Positions 25,784 to 34,234 of a stretch of DNA of 42,780 bases are shown in pieces. Within the stretch, counting starts at the first letter, position 1. Each line of letters begins with the position of its first letter. The stretch is from an uncultured Lachnospiraceae bacterium. GTDB lineage: Bacteria > Bacillota > Clostridia > Lachnospirales > Lachnospiraceae. The notes under the pieces were generated by a model. The model was not told where the DNA came from. It was given only the letters and a program-made list of their open reading frames with translations, and ran no database searches. Location: the NCBI GenBank assembly GCA_944384105.1, contig CALWSC010000095.1, forward strand, positions 1 to 42,780, read 5' to 3'. Position numbers and translations under genes: made by a program.

Positions 25784-27364
25784 CTATTTTCCGCTGTCTC
25801 CATAATTGGAAAGCACCCGCGCCGACGGATCGTTTACATCGCATCCTTTCCAGTTCTTGTTCGGCATCCAGAAATCCACAACCATGTGAGACTGTCCCGG
25901 ATAAAAACGCTCGAAGATCTCGCGGTATAACAGTGACTCTTTCGTAAAGGGTTTCGCATGGCTGTACGCGCTGCATTTCTGTTCAAATTCCGCGTCACTG
26001 TAGAGTTCTTCCGCGTACGCTTTCAGATCGTCGACGAGAGAGTGGCCGACTGCGTCGGAGAACGCGGCCTTCTCGCGCATCAGAATATTATATGGAAGAT
26101 AATCCCCTTCAAAAGCGTGGCGAAGCAGATATTTTCCCTTATGATACACATTCATTTTTTTCGCCGGATCGATGGCCATAACGTAGGAAACAAAATCCAG
26201 ATCGCCGAAAGGAACTCTTGCCTCCATAGAGTGGACGCTGATGCAGCGGTCCGCGCGCAGAACATCGTACATATACAGCTCCCGCACTCTCTTGACAGAT
26301 TCTTTTTGAAATTCTTCCGGCGAGGGGGCAAAATCCGTGTATTTATATCCGAACAGTTCATCGGAGATTTCTCCGGTCATCAGCACCCGGATATCCGTCT
26401 GCTCGTGAATTGCCTTACAGATCAGATACATTCCCATAGAGGCTCGAATAGTGGTGATATCATACGTTCCAAGCGCCTGGATTACCTCCGGCAGGGCATT
26501 GATAACCTGTTCTCTGGTGATGATGACTTCCGTGTGTTCGCTTCCGATATAATCGGCCACCTCTTTTGCATACTTCAGGTCGATGGCATCCGTTTCCATG
26601 CCGATGGCAAATGTCCGGATCGGGCGTTTCAGCAGCTTGGAGGCAATGGCGCAGACCAGGGAGGAGTCCAGCCCGCCGCTCAGCAGAAATCCCAAGGGAG
26701 CGTCGGAATCCAGTCTTTTTTTCACGCCTGCGATCAGCTTGCTGCGGATGTTGGCGCAGATTGTCTCGAGATCATCCGAAAGGACTTCTTTCACTGCCGT
26801 GATATCCCGATAACAGATAAAATTCCCATCTTTATAGTAGTGACCGGGCGGAAACGGGTAAATTTTATCCGCAAGTCCCACGAGATTCTTGGCTTCGCTG
26901 GCGAACAGGATCGCTCCCCGGCTGTCATATCCATAGAACAGCGGGCGGATTCCGATGGGATCTCTTGCCGCTATATAAGACCCGGAAGCGCCGTCATAAA
27001 GGATCAGGGCAAATTCCGCGTCCAGAAGAGAGAACATCTGAAGACCGAACTCTTCATAGAGCGGAAGCAGGATCTCACAGTCGCTGTCGCTTTCAAAATG
27101 GTAGCCTTTGCGGATCAGGCGCTCTTTGAGAGAACGGAAGCCGTAGATCTCTCCGTTGCAGACAAGATAATTCTGGTGCAGCGAGAACGGCTGCATTCCC
27201 TCGGGCGTAAGCCCCATAATCGAAAGCCTCTGGAATCCCAGGTACCCGTTTCCTGTATTGATAATCTTCATCGCGTCAGGACCGCGCGACTCCGTTTTGG
27301 TAAATCCTTCCAGAAACCGTGTATAATCTGCCTCAGAGGAGCAGTAAGCCATAATCGAACACAT
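25784..27364 (-). CDS. asnB: asparagine synthase (glutamine-hydrolysing)
   Basis: 526 residues from the ATG at 27364. This start exposes Cys2 (MCSIMAYCSS) as the N-terminal glutaminase nucleophile and has GGGAGG about 10 bases upstream; a longer reading frame to 27547 would remove this and run into the upstream gene. The N-terminal Ntn domain has SRGPDAMK and LVCNGEIYGF. The synthetase domain has the PPi-loop LLSGGLDSSLV and the MTGEISDELFGYKY segment. It makes asparagine from aspartate, ATP and glutamine. It has its own promoter (27450-27478) and an ANTAR-type leader, and is convergent with the DUF362 gene. Confidence 0.96.
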   Translation of the reverse strand: MCSIMAYCSSEADYTRFLEGFTKTESRGPDAMKIINTGNGYLGFQRLSIMGLTPEGMQPFSLHQNYLVCNGEIYGFRSLKERLIRKGYHFESDSDCEILLPLYEEFGLQMFSLLDAEFALILYDGASGSYIAARDPIGIRPLFYGYDSRGAILFASEAKNLVGLADKIYPFPPGHYYKDGNFICYRDITAVKEVLSDDLETICANIRSKLIAGVKKRLDSDAPLGFLLSGGLDSSLVCAIASKLLKRPIRTFAIGMETDAIDLKYAKEVADYIGSEHTEVIITREQVINALPEVIQALGTYDITTIRASMGMYLICKAIHEQTDIRVLMTGEISDELFGYKYTDFAPSPEEFQKESVKRVRELYMYDVLRADRCISVHSMEARVPFGDLDFVSYVMAIDPAKKMNVYHKGKYLLRHAFEGDYLPYNILMREKAAFSDAVGHSLVDDLKAYAEELYSDAEFEQKCSAYSHAKPFTKESLLYREIFERFYPGQSHMVVDFWMPNKNWKGCDVNDPSARVLSNYGDSGK

Positions 27365-27391
27365 AAGTATCATCCTCCCGTGTGAATTTTG

Positions 27392-27439
27392 AAATAAAAA
27401 AGAGCAAAGATGCCTTTTTGTAAAGCACCTTTGCTCTTT
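27392..27439 (-). promoter_or_regulatory. asnB leader: ANTAR-type hexaloop hairpin inside an intrinsic terminator
   Basis: On the minus strand AGAGC (27437-27433), loop AAAGGT (27432-27427) and GCTTT (27426-27422) form a hairpin with A1 and G4 in a six-base loop closed by C-G. The same bases belong to a 15-bp terminator stem (27439-27425 with 27413-27399, 11-base loop) followed by T residues. It lies 28 bases upstream of the asnB start. It also is the first terminator after the dlt-like cluster, whose last stop codon is at 27447. Confidence 0.75.
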
Positions 27440-27446
27440 ATGAATC

Positions 27447-28439
27447 TTAATTATACGTGACGGAATCATCAAAGTCAAGCATTTTTGCAAACCTCTCTGT
27501 AAACAAATCTGCATACTCCCCATAGTAATGCCCGTCATAATCCACAAAATAGTTCAGATCCCGCAGATCTGAGAATTCCTCTATATAATTACAGTTATAA
27601 TATGCAACACCCAGCTCTTTGGAGAGCGCTGTAAAATACTGATTCGCTCCTGCGTATGCACTGGAGTATTCCTGAACGGTAACTTCCGGCACCGGAGTCG
27701 TGACTGCAATGAGGCGGATTCCCTCGCGCTCGCAGAGCTGTGCCAATCTGCGAAAATAAATTTCAGATTCCGGGGAGATATTGTCTCCCGTGTAAAGGAC
27801 GGGAATATCCTTTACTGACTTATCCGCGGGCTGCACGAGCCGTTCAATAAATCCGCTGCTGTGATAAATCTGTGCCGGATTCGCAAAGGAAGAGATACCG
27901 AAGTCTTTATATTCTTCGCTTCTCTTTTGAGATAAGGTGTTATTCACAGAAAAAATCTTACCCCGGTACAGATACCACGGAAACAGTGTATTGCGGAAGT
28001 CTCCGTCGAGAATCTTTGTCATCCAGTAGTGAAACTTCGTAAACGACGCCGGGAATTCCTGATATAATATCGCGAAGTCTGCTCCCTCGTTCGGCTCGGA
28101 CACAAAGTAGCCCGCGTCCAGCTCGTAGATTACCTGCTTTGGCTTATGGCCCGTCTCGCAGGCAAGCCGGACAATGTGGTAGGCGTCGATCGGATATTCG
28201 CCGCCAAGGCACTGATTTGTGCTGACAGTGCCGCAGACGGAATCGAACACCTCGGGATTCAGCCCGCATTTTCCGTGGGAACTTCCCACAAAAATCGTGT
28301 CGTGATCCTCTGAGATAAGATGGTGTATATCCACCCGGCTGTAGGTGTAGGGATACAGCGCGAAAGAGAGCAGGCTGTTGACTCCGATCACCAAGGCAAG
28401 CAGAAACGCCAGAACAGCGAACCGTTTAAAATTGCGCAT
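27447..28439 (-). CDS. DltD-like SGNH-fold membrane-anchored protein
   Basis: 330 residues with an N-terminal signal anchor (residues about 7-28, FAVLAFLLALVIGVNSLL), so the bulk is outside the cell. The SGNH block I motif is TIFVGSSHGKCGLNP (Ser53/Ser54) and a late Asp/His block is FVDYDGHYYGEY. These fit DltD/AlgX/AlgJ-type proteins, which help transfer acyl groups to surface polymers. Its start overlaps the end of the MBOAT gene by 14 bases, so they are coupled. It is the last gene of the dlt-like cluster. The exact reaction is unknown; in the canonical system DltD supports D-alanylation of teichoic acids. Confidence 0.8.
   Translation of the reverse strand: MRNFKRFAVLAFLLALVIGVNSLLSFALYPYTYSRVDIHHLISEDHDTIFVGSSHGKCGLNPEVFDSVCGTVSTNQCLGGEYPIDAYHIVRLACETGHKPKQVIYELDAGYFVSEPNEGADFAILYQEFPASFTKFHYWMTKILDGDFRNTLFPWYLYRGKIFSVNNTLSQKRSEEYKDFGISSFANPAQIYHSSGFIERLVQPADKSVKDIPVLYTGDNISPESEIYFRRLAQLCEREGIRLIAVTTPVPEVTVQEYSSAYAGANQYFTALSKELGVAYYNCNYIEEFSDLRDLNYFVDYDGHYYGEYADLFTERFAKMLDFDDSVTYN
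27450..27478 (-). promoter_or_regulatory. asnB promoter inside the end of the SGNH gene
   Basis: Minus-strand -35 TTGACT (27478-27473), 17-base spacer, consensus -10 TATAAT (27455-27450). It lies within the last codons of the upstream SGNH gene and overlaps its stop region. The predicted start near 27443 places the hexaloop hairpin at the RNA 5' end. Confidence 0.8.
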
Positions 28440-29958
28440 AGATAAATCCTCCTGTCAGTGACGGCGGCTGTCCAAGGCATGGCAGTGCAAAGAACAGTGC
28501 GAGATAGACGGCCAGGCGCAGAACGAGCGGACGTTTTGCCAGAGCTTCCCGGACGCATACCCCCCGCTCCTGCAGCACGCTCACACAGAAGAGTACAAGG
28601 CAGCCTGCGGCAAGAATCACAAGAACCGCGGCAGTCATCGCCGTGCTTCCATTTTGCTGCACCGGAATGGACAGAAGCTCCGACGGAGTAAATGTTGTGA
28701 CCGCATTATGCATCATTCCGAGCGCCTGGGGAACGGAATCCGCCCGGTCGAAAAACCAGCTGATATTTACAAGCAGGAATGTCCTGAGAATCTGGAACAG
28801 CTGATACCACCAGGCGCTGCCGTTGATGTGCAGCGCTTTTTTCCAGCTTCGGTACTGTCCGGCGAGCAGTCCGCTTACTGCAATAATGATACCGTTATAC
28901 AGACCGTAGACGATAAACTTCCAGGCGGCTCCGTGCCAGATGCCCACCACGAGAAATACGATGAGATTTGCCACGCAGATCGGAAGTGTGCGGCCAATCG
29001 ATTTGCCGAACCGCTTTTTGGCAAACCTGCCGAATCTGTTCATCCATCCCGAGAGAGAGACCGGATAAAACACATAATCTTTCATCCAGGTACCCAGGGT
29101 GATGTGCCAGCGGTGCCAGAAATCGGTAATGGAGCGGGCAAAATATGGACGCTTAAAGTTATCGTCCAGAGTGATGCCGAACAGGTTTGAGATTCCCTGT
29201 ACGACATCCATTCCTCCGGAGAAATCTCCGTAGAGCTGGATACTGTAGCCCAGGACGCCGAAGATCGAGAGCCCCGCATATTTCTGCGTGTCAGAAAAAA
29301 TGGCGGATACAAAGACGCCTGCATTGTCCGCCAGAACCATTTTCTTAAAAAATCCCCACAAAATCAGTTCCAGACCGCGTTCGATCCTCTGAAAATCAAA
29401 CGTATGCTCCGCATAGAGCTGGCCTGCCAGGCGGTGAAAGCGCCCGATAGGACCCTGAAGAATCTGAGGAAAGAAGGAGACAAAGAGCGCGAAGCGCAGC
29501 ACATTTCTTTCCGGTTCGCATTTTCCCCAGTACACATCCAGGACGTAGCCCGTGGACTGAAAGGTGTAAAAGGAGATGCCTAAGGGCAGCAGCAGCGAAA
29601 ACAGATCGATCTGCGTGCCGAAGACGGCATTGATGTTTAAGACCGCAAAGTTGGTATACTTCATCACAGCCAGCATTCCAAAATTCAGAAACAGTCCGCA
29701 GACCACAATGATGCGGCCGTAAAACCGAACTTTCTTTTTGTCTGTGCACGAAGTTCTGACAGCGTAAAGCAGCCTTCCTGCCCCGTAAGTGGTAAGTGTG
29801 GAGAACAACAGGAAAAACAGAAACTTTACGCCTGAGGAAGCGTAGTAGATGTAGCTGAATAACAAAAGCCACATCCACTGAAAACGCTTCGGTATCACAT
29901 AATATCCGAACACAGCGGCTGCCACGAAGACGACAAATTTCATTGATATTAGTGACAT
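28426..29958 (-). CDS. MBOAT O-acyltransferase (DltB/AlgI-like)
   Basis: 510 residues with about ten hydrophobic helices. It contains the family motifs GDFSGGMDVVQGI, FWHRWHITLGTWMKDYVFYP, and the catalytic His342 in GIWHGAAWKF. MBOAT proteins of this type move an acyl or aminoacyl group from a carrier protein across the membrane to a polymer hydroxyl. It sits between a DltC-like carrier gene (16 bases away) and the SGNH gene, matching the order C-B-D rather than the usual dltABCD order. GGGAGG is 4 bases before ATG 29958; the downstream Met6 is a less likely start. Confidence 0.92.
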   Translation of the reverse strand: MSLISMKFVVFVAAAVFGYYVIPKRFQWMWLLLFSYIYYASSGVKFLFFLLFSTLTTYGAGRLLYAVRTSCTDKKKVRFYGRIIVVCGLFLNFGMLAVMKYTNFAVLNINAVFGTQIDLFSLLLPLGISFYTFQSTGYVLDVYWGKCEPERNVLRFALFVSFFPQILQGPIGRFHRLAGQLYAEHTFDFQRIERGLELILWGFFKKMVLADNAGVFVSAIFSDTQKYAGLSIFGVLGYSIQLYGDFSGGMDVVQGISNLFGITLDDNFKRPYFARSITDFWHRWHITLGTWMKDYVFYPVSLSGWMNRFGRFAKKRFGKSIGRTLPICVANLIVFLVVGIWHGAAWKFIVYGLYNGIIIAVSGLLAGQYRSWKKALHINGSAWWYQLFQILRTFLLVNISWFFDRADSVPQALGMMHNAVTTFTPSELLSIPVQQNGSTAMTAAVLVILAAGCLVLFCVSVLQERGVCVREALAKRPLVLRLAVYLALFFALPCLGQPPSLTGGFIYAQF

Positions 29959-29974
29959 ACTGCCTCCCGGATTC

Positions 29975-30205
29975 TTACGCCTCTTCTTTCAGGCGGCAGA
30001 CCATCGCCCACAGAGCTTTTGCGGAATTAAAATTTTCAGGGACGATTTCCGCCGGAGTGACGGATATTCCGAAAGCATCCTCCAGCTCGCTGACGATGGA
30101 GAGGATTGCAAAGGAATCCAGAATACCGTCGTCAATCAGAGTCTCACAGTGTTCATAATCAGCATCCGGCTGAATATCCTCTAAAATTTCTAGTAATTGT
30201 TCCAT
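29975..30205 (-). CDS. acyl/aminoacyl carrier protein (DltC-like)
   Basis: 76 residues. The phosphopantetheine site is Ser31 in DDGILDSFAIL, very close to the DGLLDSF context of DltC. The protein is acidic and helical like other carriers. It would hold the group activated by the adenylating ligase and present it to the MBOAT protein. GAGGT precedes ATG 30205. It lies 67 bases after the decarboxylase gene, the only real gap within the cluster. Confidence 0.9.
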   Translation of the reverse strand: MEQLLEILEDIQPDADYEHCETLIDDGILDSFAILSIVSELEDAFGISVTPAEIVPENFNSAKALWAMVCRLKEEA

Positions 30206-30272
30206 ATCATAATACCTCGCTTTCTTTAAATATCTGTGTGCCGCCTATGGCTGTCCCGTCTGGAATTGTTTC

Positions 30273-31478
30273 TTATACAGAGGAAACCCGCGGAGCATTA
30301 AGCACGTCCGTGGGCACCGCGCCGCGCGCCTCTACAAGTCCTTCTGCGGCAGACCAGAGATATACCTGCGGCAGATCCCTGCTCAGAAACAGAGAAATCG
30401 CTTCCGTGACAGAATATGCCCCCACACGGCTGAACAGCAGGCGGTCGCCGCAGGAGAGCTGCGGCAGTGAAGCCTTCCGCACCAGGATATCCCCGGCAGT
30501 GCAAAGCGCGCCGCAGAGCTGGTAATCCGCCGTTTCCCCGGCTGTCCCTCCGTCCTTTGGCAGAACAGAGAAGTACGGATGTTTCATCGCCATCGTCTGC
30601 CCGTAATAGTTCAGATGATGAATCCCTCCGTCGAGAATCGCATAATTTTCTCCCTGCGTGCATTTAACGTCGCGCACTGTGGTCAGGTAATAGCCGCACG
30701 GCGCGGCGAGAAAGCGACCCATCTCCAGCGTGATTTTGCCTGAAAAGGACAGTTCGTCCAGCATGCTGCCAAACTGCGCGAGAAGCTCCTCATCCGGTAC
30801 AGCGGGATCTGTCACAAAGTACGGTACGAAGAATCCCGGACCGTATTCCAGTTCCTCAGCCGTATAGCCCCAGACGCGGGCAAGATATGCCAGAAATTCA
30901 TCCAGCTGCCTCAGCTCTTCACCGATTGCGTCCAGCCGTTTCTTCTGAGTCCCCGAGTAAAATTGAATTCCCAGCAGCGTAAGCTGGGGATACGCTCCGC
31001 GCCCGCGGACGATATCCTGCACAGCGTCTTTGTCCATGCCAAACTGATTTCCGCTCGAGAGGCGCAAAAGCAGCCGCAGGGGACAGTGTTCCTCCTCGGA
31101 AATCCTGCGCAGCAGCCCGAACTGCCCCAGGGACTCGGCAGTGAAGATATTTGCCCCGCCCCAGGTGCGCACTGTACGGCGGATGTCATCCTCATCCTTC
31201 CAGACGCCGGAGAGCACAACCTTTTCCATTGGCACACCGAGCCGTTCGCAGATGCGCAGCTCTCCCGGAGAGCAGACCTCCAGACGGCCGGCACAGGACG
31301 CGGCGGTATGGGTGAGGAAGGGATTTGCCTTCATCGCGTAGCACAGCCGTGCCCGGGGAGCGAGCAGGCTGCGGATTTTCTGCACTCGCCCGGCAAAGGC
31401 GTCCAGATCGAACAAGTAGGCGGGAGTGGACTTCAGTGAGAAAAATTCCCGCGGAACATTTTGTATTAATTGCTTCAT
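30273..31478 (-). CDS. PLP-dependent fold-III decarboxylase (diaminopimelate/ornithine decarboxylase family)
   Basis: 401 residues. The PLP lysine is Lys50 in CYAMKANP. The barrel shows LEVCSPGELRICERLGV and GIQFYSG, and the C-terminal domain has the dimer-interface cysteine in CGALCTAGD (compare GPxCESxD in lysA) and GAYSVTEA. Its start overlaps the ligase stop by 4 bases, indicating tight coupling. Standard dlt operons have no such gene. It may decarboxylate an amino acid before or after loading, supplying an amine or modified residue for polymer decoration. A plain lysA role is possible but less likely given the context and the diverged signature. Confidence 0.82.
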   Translation of the reverse strand: MKQLIQNVPREFFSLKSTPAYLFDLDAFAGRVQKIRSLLAPRARLCYAMKANPFLTHTAASCAGRLEVCSPGELRICERLGVPMEKVVLSGVWKDEDDIRRTVRTWGGANIFTAESLGQFGLLRRISEEEHCPLRLLLRLSSGNQFGMDKDAVQDIVRGRGAYPQLTLLGIQFYSGTQKKRLDAIGEELRQLDEFLAYLARVWGYTAEELEYGPGFFVPYFVTDPAVPDEELLAQFGSMLDELSFSGKITLEMGRFLAAPCGYYLTTVRDVKCTQGENYAILDGGIHHLNYYGQTMAMKHPYFSVLPKDGGTAGETADYQLCGALCTAGDILVRKASLPQLSCGDRLLFSRVGAYSVTEAISLFLSRDLPQVYLWSAAEGLVEARGAVPTDVLNAPRVSSV

Positions 31479-32995
31479 GTATCTGCCTCCATATATTTCT
31501 GCCTCAGAAGCTGGCGGTCAATCTTTCCGTTTTTATTCAGAGGAAATTCCTCCAGAAAGATAAATTGGTTCGGAATCATAAAGGGCGGAAGGAGCTGTCC
31601 GAGTCTGTGTACAATTTCGCGCTTTGTAAGATCTGTCCGGCAGAATGCGGCAAGCCGTCTGCGCTTTTCGTCAAAGATGCAGCAGGCCCGCTCCATGCCG
31701 GAAAGTTTCTCAAGCGCCGCCTCCACTTCTCCGAGTTCAATGCGGTGCCCCATATGCTTAATCTGGAAATCTTTCCGGGAGGCAAAGTAGAAAAGACCGT
31801 CCTCCCCGCAGTACGCCAGATCGCCCGTTCGATAGATTCTCTGCGGATACTGAGGGCAGAGAGGATTGTCCACAAAAACTTTTGAAGTCTGCTCCGGATT
31901 GTTATAGTATCCGAGCGCCAGACATGTTCCGGATACGCAGAGCTCTCCGGTGACGTGCGGCTCTGTAATCTCCCTGTCGGATTCGTCGAGCAGAAATACG
32001 CGCTCATTGGGAAACGGCCTTCCGATTGGCAGATGCTCTCCGGGAGCAAATTTCCGGTCAACAGTATAATAGGTGCAGTTGCAGGTGATCTCTGTCGGAC
32101 CGTAGAGATTTACAAACTGCGCGTCCGGCAGGTGCTCCTGCCAGATATTGAGATCCCGAATCGGCATGACCTCCCCGGAAAAGAGAACTTTCTGAACGGT
32201 ATCGGGAACGCGGTAGTCGAAGCCCTTCAGCCCTGAGATCATGCACAGCGCCGAAACTGCCCAGATCAGCGTGGTGACGCGCCTCTCGCAGAGAAAGTCA
32301 AGCAGCTGTACAGGAAAGGAAAACATCCGCCGCGGAATGATCTGCACACACGCGCCGGTCTTTAATCCGGAGTAGATGTCCTTTACCGATACGTCGAAGT
32401 CCCACGGAGCCTGATTGCCGATGACGTCTTCTTCAGTGATTGAGAAGAGCTCTGTGAAAATGTCGATAAAGTCCAGCACAGAACGGTGACTGACCACAAC
32501 GCCCTTGGGAACTCCTGTAGAGCCGGAGGTGAAATTACAGTAGAGCGGAGCAGTGTCCGTCATTCGATCCCGTATCGCTGCCAGCCGCGCCGGTTCAGCC
32601 GGAGCACATTCGAGTTCCTCCATAAGAAGGATTTCCCGGGAAAATCCCGATTCCCGGAATGCGCCGATATAGGATTCACAGGTAACTGCAGCAGGAGCAT
32701 CCAGCGTCTTCAGAATCTGCTGCAGCCGTGCCGGTGGCTGCTTTACATCCAGCATACAGTAAAAACATCCCGCATACACACATCCGAGCAGCAGTGCGAT
32801 TGTATCTGCGCCTTTCTCCATAAACACGGGGACTGGCGTTTCGGGTGCGAGCTTTTTGGAAAGCGCACTTCCGATTCTCTGCGCCCTGCTCTCAAGCTGC
32901 GCAAATGTACAGGAGCCAAACACATCCGCAAAAGCCGTCCGCTCCGGAAATTTTTCCGCTGATTCCTCCAGATATTCCAGAACATTTTTCCGCAT
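31475..32995 (-). CDS. amino acid-adenylating ligase (DltA-like ANL enzyme)
   Basis: 506 residues, ANL superfamily. The ATP loop is FTSGSTGVPKG (residues about 155-165), followed by NLYGPTEITCN, YRTGDLAYCG and the C-terminal catalytic lysine region NKNGKIDRQLL. It would activate an amino acid as aminoacyl-AMP and load the DltC-like carrier. Length and motifs match DltA, which uses D-alanine, but the specificity pocket was not assessed and the neighbouring decarboxylase argues that the substrate may differ. It heads the leftward cluster behind the promoter at 33035. Confidence 0.88.
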   Translation of the reverse strand: MRKNVLEYLEESAEKFPERTAFADVFGSCTFAQLESRAQRIGSALSKKLAPETPVPVFMEKGADTIALLLGCVYAGCFYCMLDVKQPPARLQQILKTLDAPAAVTCESYIGAFRESGFSREILLMEELECAPAEPARLAAIRDRMTDTAPLYCNFTSGSTGVPKGVVVSHRSVLDFIDIFTELFSITEEDVIGNQAPWDFDVSVKDIYSGLKTGACVQIIPRRMFSFPVQLLDFLCERRVTTLIWAVSALCMISGLKGFDYRVPDTVQKVLFSGEVMPIRDLNIWQEHLPDAQFVNLYGPTEITCNCTYYTVDRKFAPGEHLPIGRPFPNERVFLLDESDREITEPHVTGELCVSGTCLALGYYNNPEQTSKVFVDNPLCPQYPQRIYRTGDLAYCGEDGLFYFASRKDFQIKHMGHRIELGEVEAALEKLSGMERACCIFDEKRRRLAAFCRTDLTKREIVHRLGQLLPPFMIPNQFIFLEEFPLNKNGKIDRQLLRQKYMEADT

Positions 32996-33034
32996 AAAAC
33001 CATCCCGCCTTTCTCGTTTCAGGAATTTTTCCCC

Positions 33035-33063
33035 ATTTTAAAAAGAAAGAATGCAAAAATCAA
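33035..33063 (-). promoter_or_regulatory. probable promoter of the dlt-like cluster
   Basis: Minus-strand -35 TTGATT (33063-33058), 17-base spacer, -10 TAAAAT (33040-33035). It lies 40 bases before the ligase start in the AT-rich region divergent from ldhA. No clear promoter could be assigned to ldhA, although a TGTTAACA palindrome lies at about 33164-33171. Confidence 0.5.
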
Positions 33064-33206
33064 TAGCCTTCACAAAATGTTCAGAGAAACGTAAGAAAAA
33101 TTACAAAAATCTGCGGTGAATTTTTTTGAAATCTTTTTACCCCTACATCTTTTTGCAAAAATGTGTTAACATAAAAGCATATGAACAGTCAGGAGGAAAA
33201 CGACAC

Positions 33207-34193
33207 ATGAAAATTTTATTCTACGACACAAAGAGCTATGACAAGGACTCCTTTGAGAGTATGAGATCCGAATATCCAGAGATCGAGATTGATTATCTCA
33301 AGACGGATCTGGCACCGAAGACTGCGCAGCTTGCCGCCGGGTATGATGCGGTCTGCGCGTTTGTGAGTTCGGATATTCATGAGGAGACGATGAGAGGTCT
33401 GCATCAGGCAGGCGTGAAGCTGCTTCTGATGCGGTGCGCGGGATTCAACAACGTGGCGCTCGATACGGCAAAAGAGTGCGGCATCACTGTCATGCGCGTG
33501 CCGGGCTACTCACCGGAGGCAGTGGCAGAGCACGCGATGGCACTCGCGCTCGTTGTAAACCGCAGGATGCATAAATCCTACGTAAAAGTCAGAGAGAATG
33601 ACTTCAGTCTCGGCGGGCTTATGGGCTTTAATTTCTATCAGAAGACTGCCGGTATCGTGGGAACCGGTAAAATTGGAGCCGCCATGTGCCGCATCTGCCG
33701 CGGCTTCGGCATGAGAGTCATTGCCTATGATGTCTACCGGAATCCGGATCTCGATTTCGTAGAGTACGTGACGCTGGACGAGCTGCTGAGCCAGAGTGAT
33801 CTGATCTCACTGCACTGCCCGCTGATGAATGACACCTATCACCTCATCAACCGCGAGACGATCCAGAAGATGAAAGACGGGGTGATTCTCGTCAACACTT
33901 CCCGCGGAGGACTTGTAAAGACAGCAGACCTCATCGAGGGTATCCGGGCACGCAAGTTCTTCGGCGTGGGACTCGACGTATACGAGGAAGAGACAAATAA
34001 TGTCTTCGAGGATCGCTCGGACGAGATACTGGAGACTTCAATCACAGCAAGGCTGCTCTCCTTCCCGAATGTAATGATCACTTCCCACCAGGGATTCTTC
34101 ACCAGAGAAGCGTTAAGTGCGATCGCAGAGACGACGCTCAATAATGCCAGGGACTTTGCTGAAGGACGCGAGAACGGAAATATTGTGAAATAA
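33207..34193 (+). CDS. ldhA: D-lactate dehydrogenase (D-2-hydroxyacid dehydrogenase family)
   Basis: 328 residues from ATG 33207, with AGGAGG at 33191-33196; the extended frame from 33126 lacks a ribosome site. It reduces pyruvate to D-lactate with NADH, a fermentative sink. Family motifs are MRCAGFNNVALDTA, VPGYSPEAVAEHA, the NAD fold GIVGTGKIGAAMCR, NTSRGGLVKTADL and the catalytic His in TSHQGFFTREAL. These match LdhA-type D-LDH rather than phosphoglycerate dehydrogenase. It is monocistronic or followed by weak read-through. Confidence 0.93.
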   Translation: MKILFYDTKSYDKDSFESMRSEYPEIEIDYLKTDLAPKTAQLAAGYDAVCAFVSSDIHEETMRGLHQAGVKLLLMRCAGFNNVALDTAKECGITVMRVPGYSPEAVAEHAMALALVVNRRMHKSYVKVRENDFSLGGLMGFNFYQKTAGIVGTGKIGAAMCRICRGFGMRVIAYDVYRNPDLDFVEYVTLDELLSQSDLISLHCPLMNDTYHLINRETIQKMKDGVILVNTSRGGLVKTADLIEGIRARKFFGVGLDVYEEETNNVFEDRSDEILETSITARLLSFPNVMITSHQGFFTREALSAIAETTLNNARDFAEGRENGNIVK

Positions 34194-34202
34194 CACCGGA
34201 GG

Positions 34203-34228
34203 GCCAATGCTCATGCGTGGGCATTGGC
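34203..34228 (+). terminator. hairpin after ldhA, possible weak terminator
   Basis: GCCAATGC (34203-34210) and GCATTGGC (34221-34228) form a perfect 8-bp stem just after ldhA. The following sequence is only moderately T-rich (TCGCTCTTG), so termination is uncertain. Confidence 0.45.
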
Positions 34229-34234
34229 TCGCTC

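Noticed and set aside
25958-27385. 475-residue open frame on the plus strand
   Set aside because: Exact antisense of asnB, which has clear family motifs and a start exposing Cys2. The composition of the antisense frame looks non-coding.
27365-27547. N-terminal extension of asnB
   Set aside because: It would hide the Cys2 nucleophile, cross the leader terminator and overlap the upstream SGNH gene.
33164-33171. TGTTAACA palindrome before ldhA as a Rex operator
   Set aside because: The redox regulator Rex needs a longer spaced palindrome (TTGTxAA-N6-TTxACAA type). Only the 8-base core is seen.
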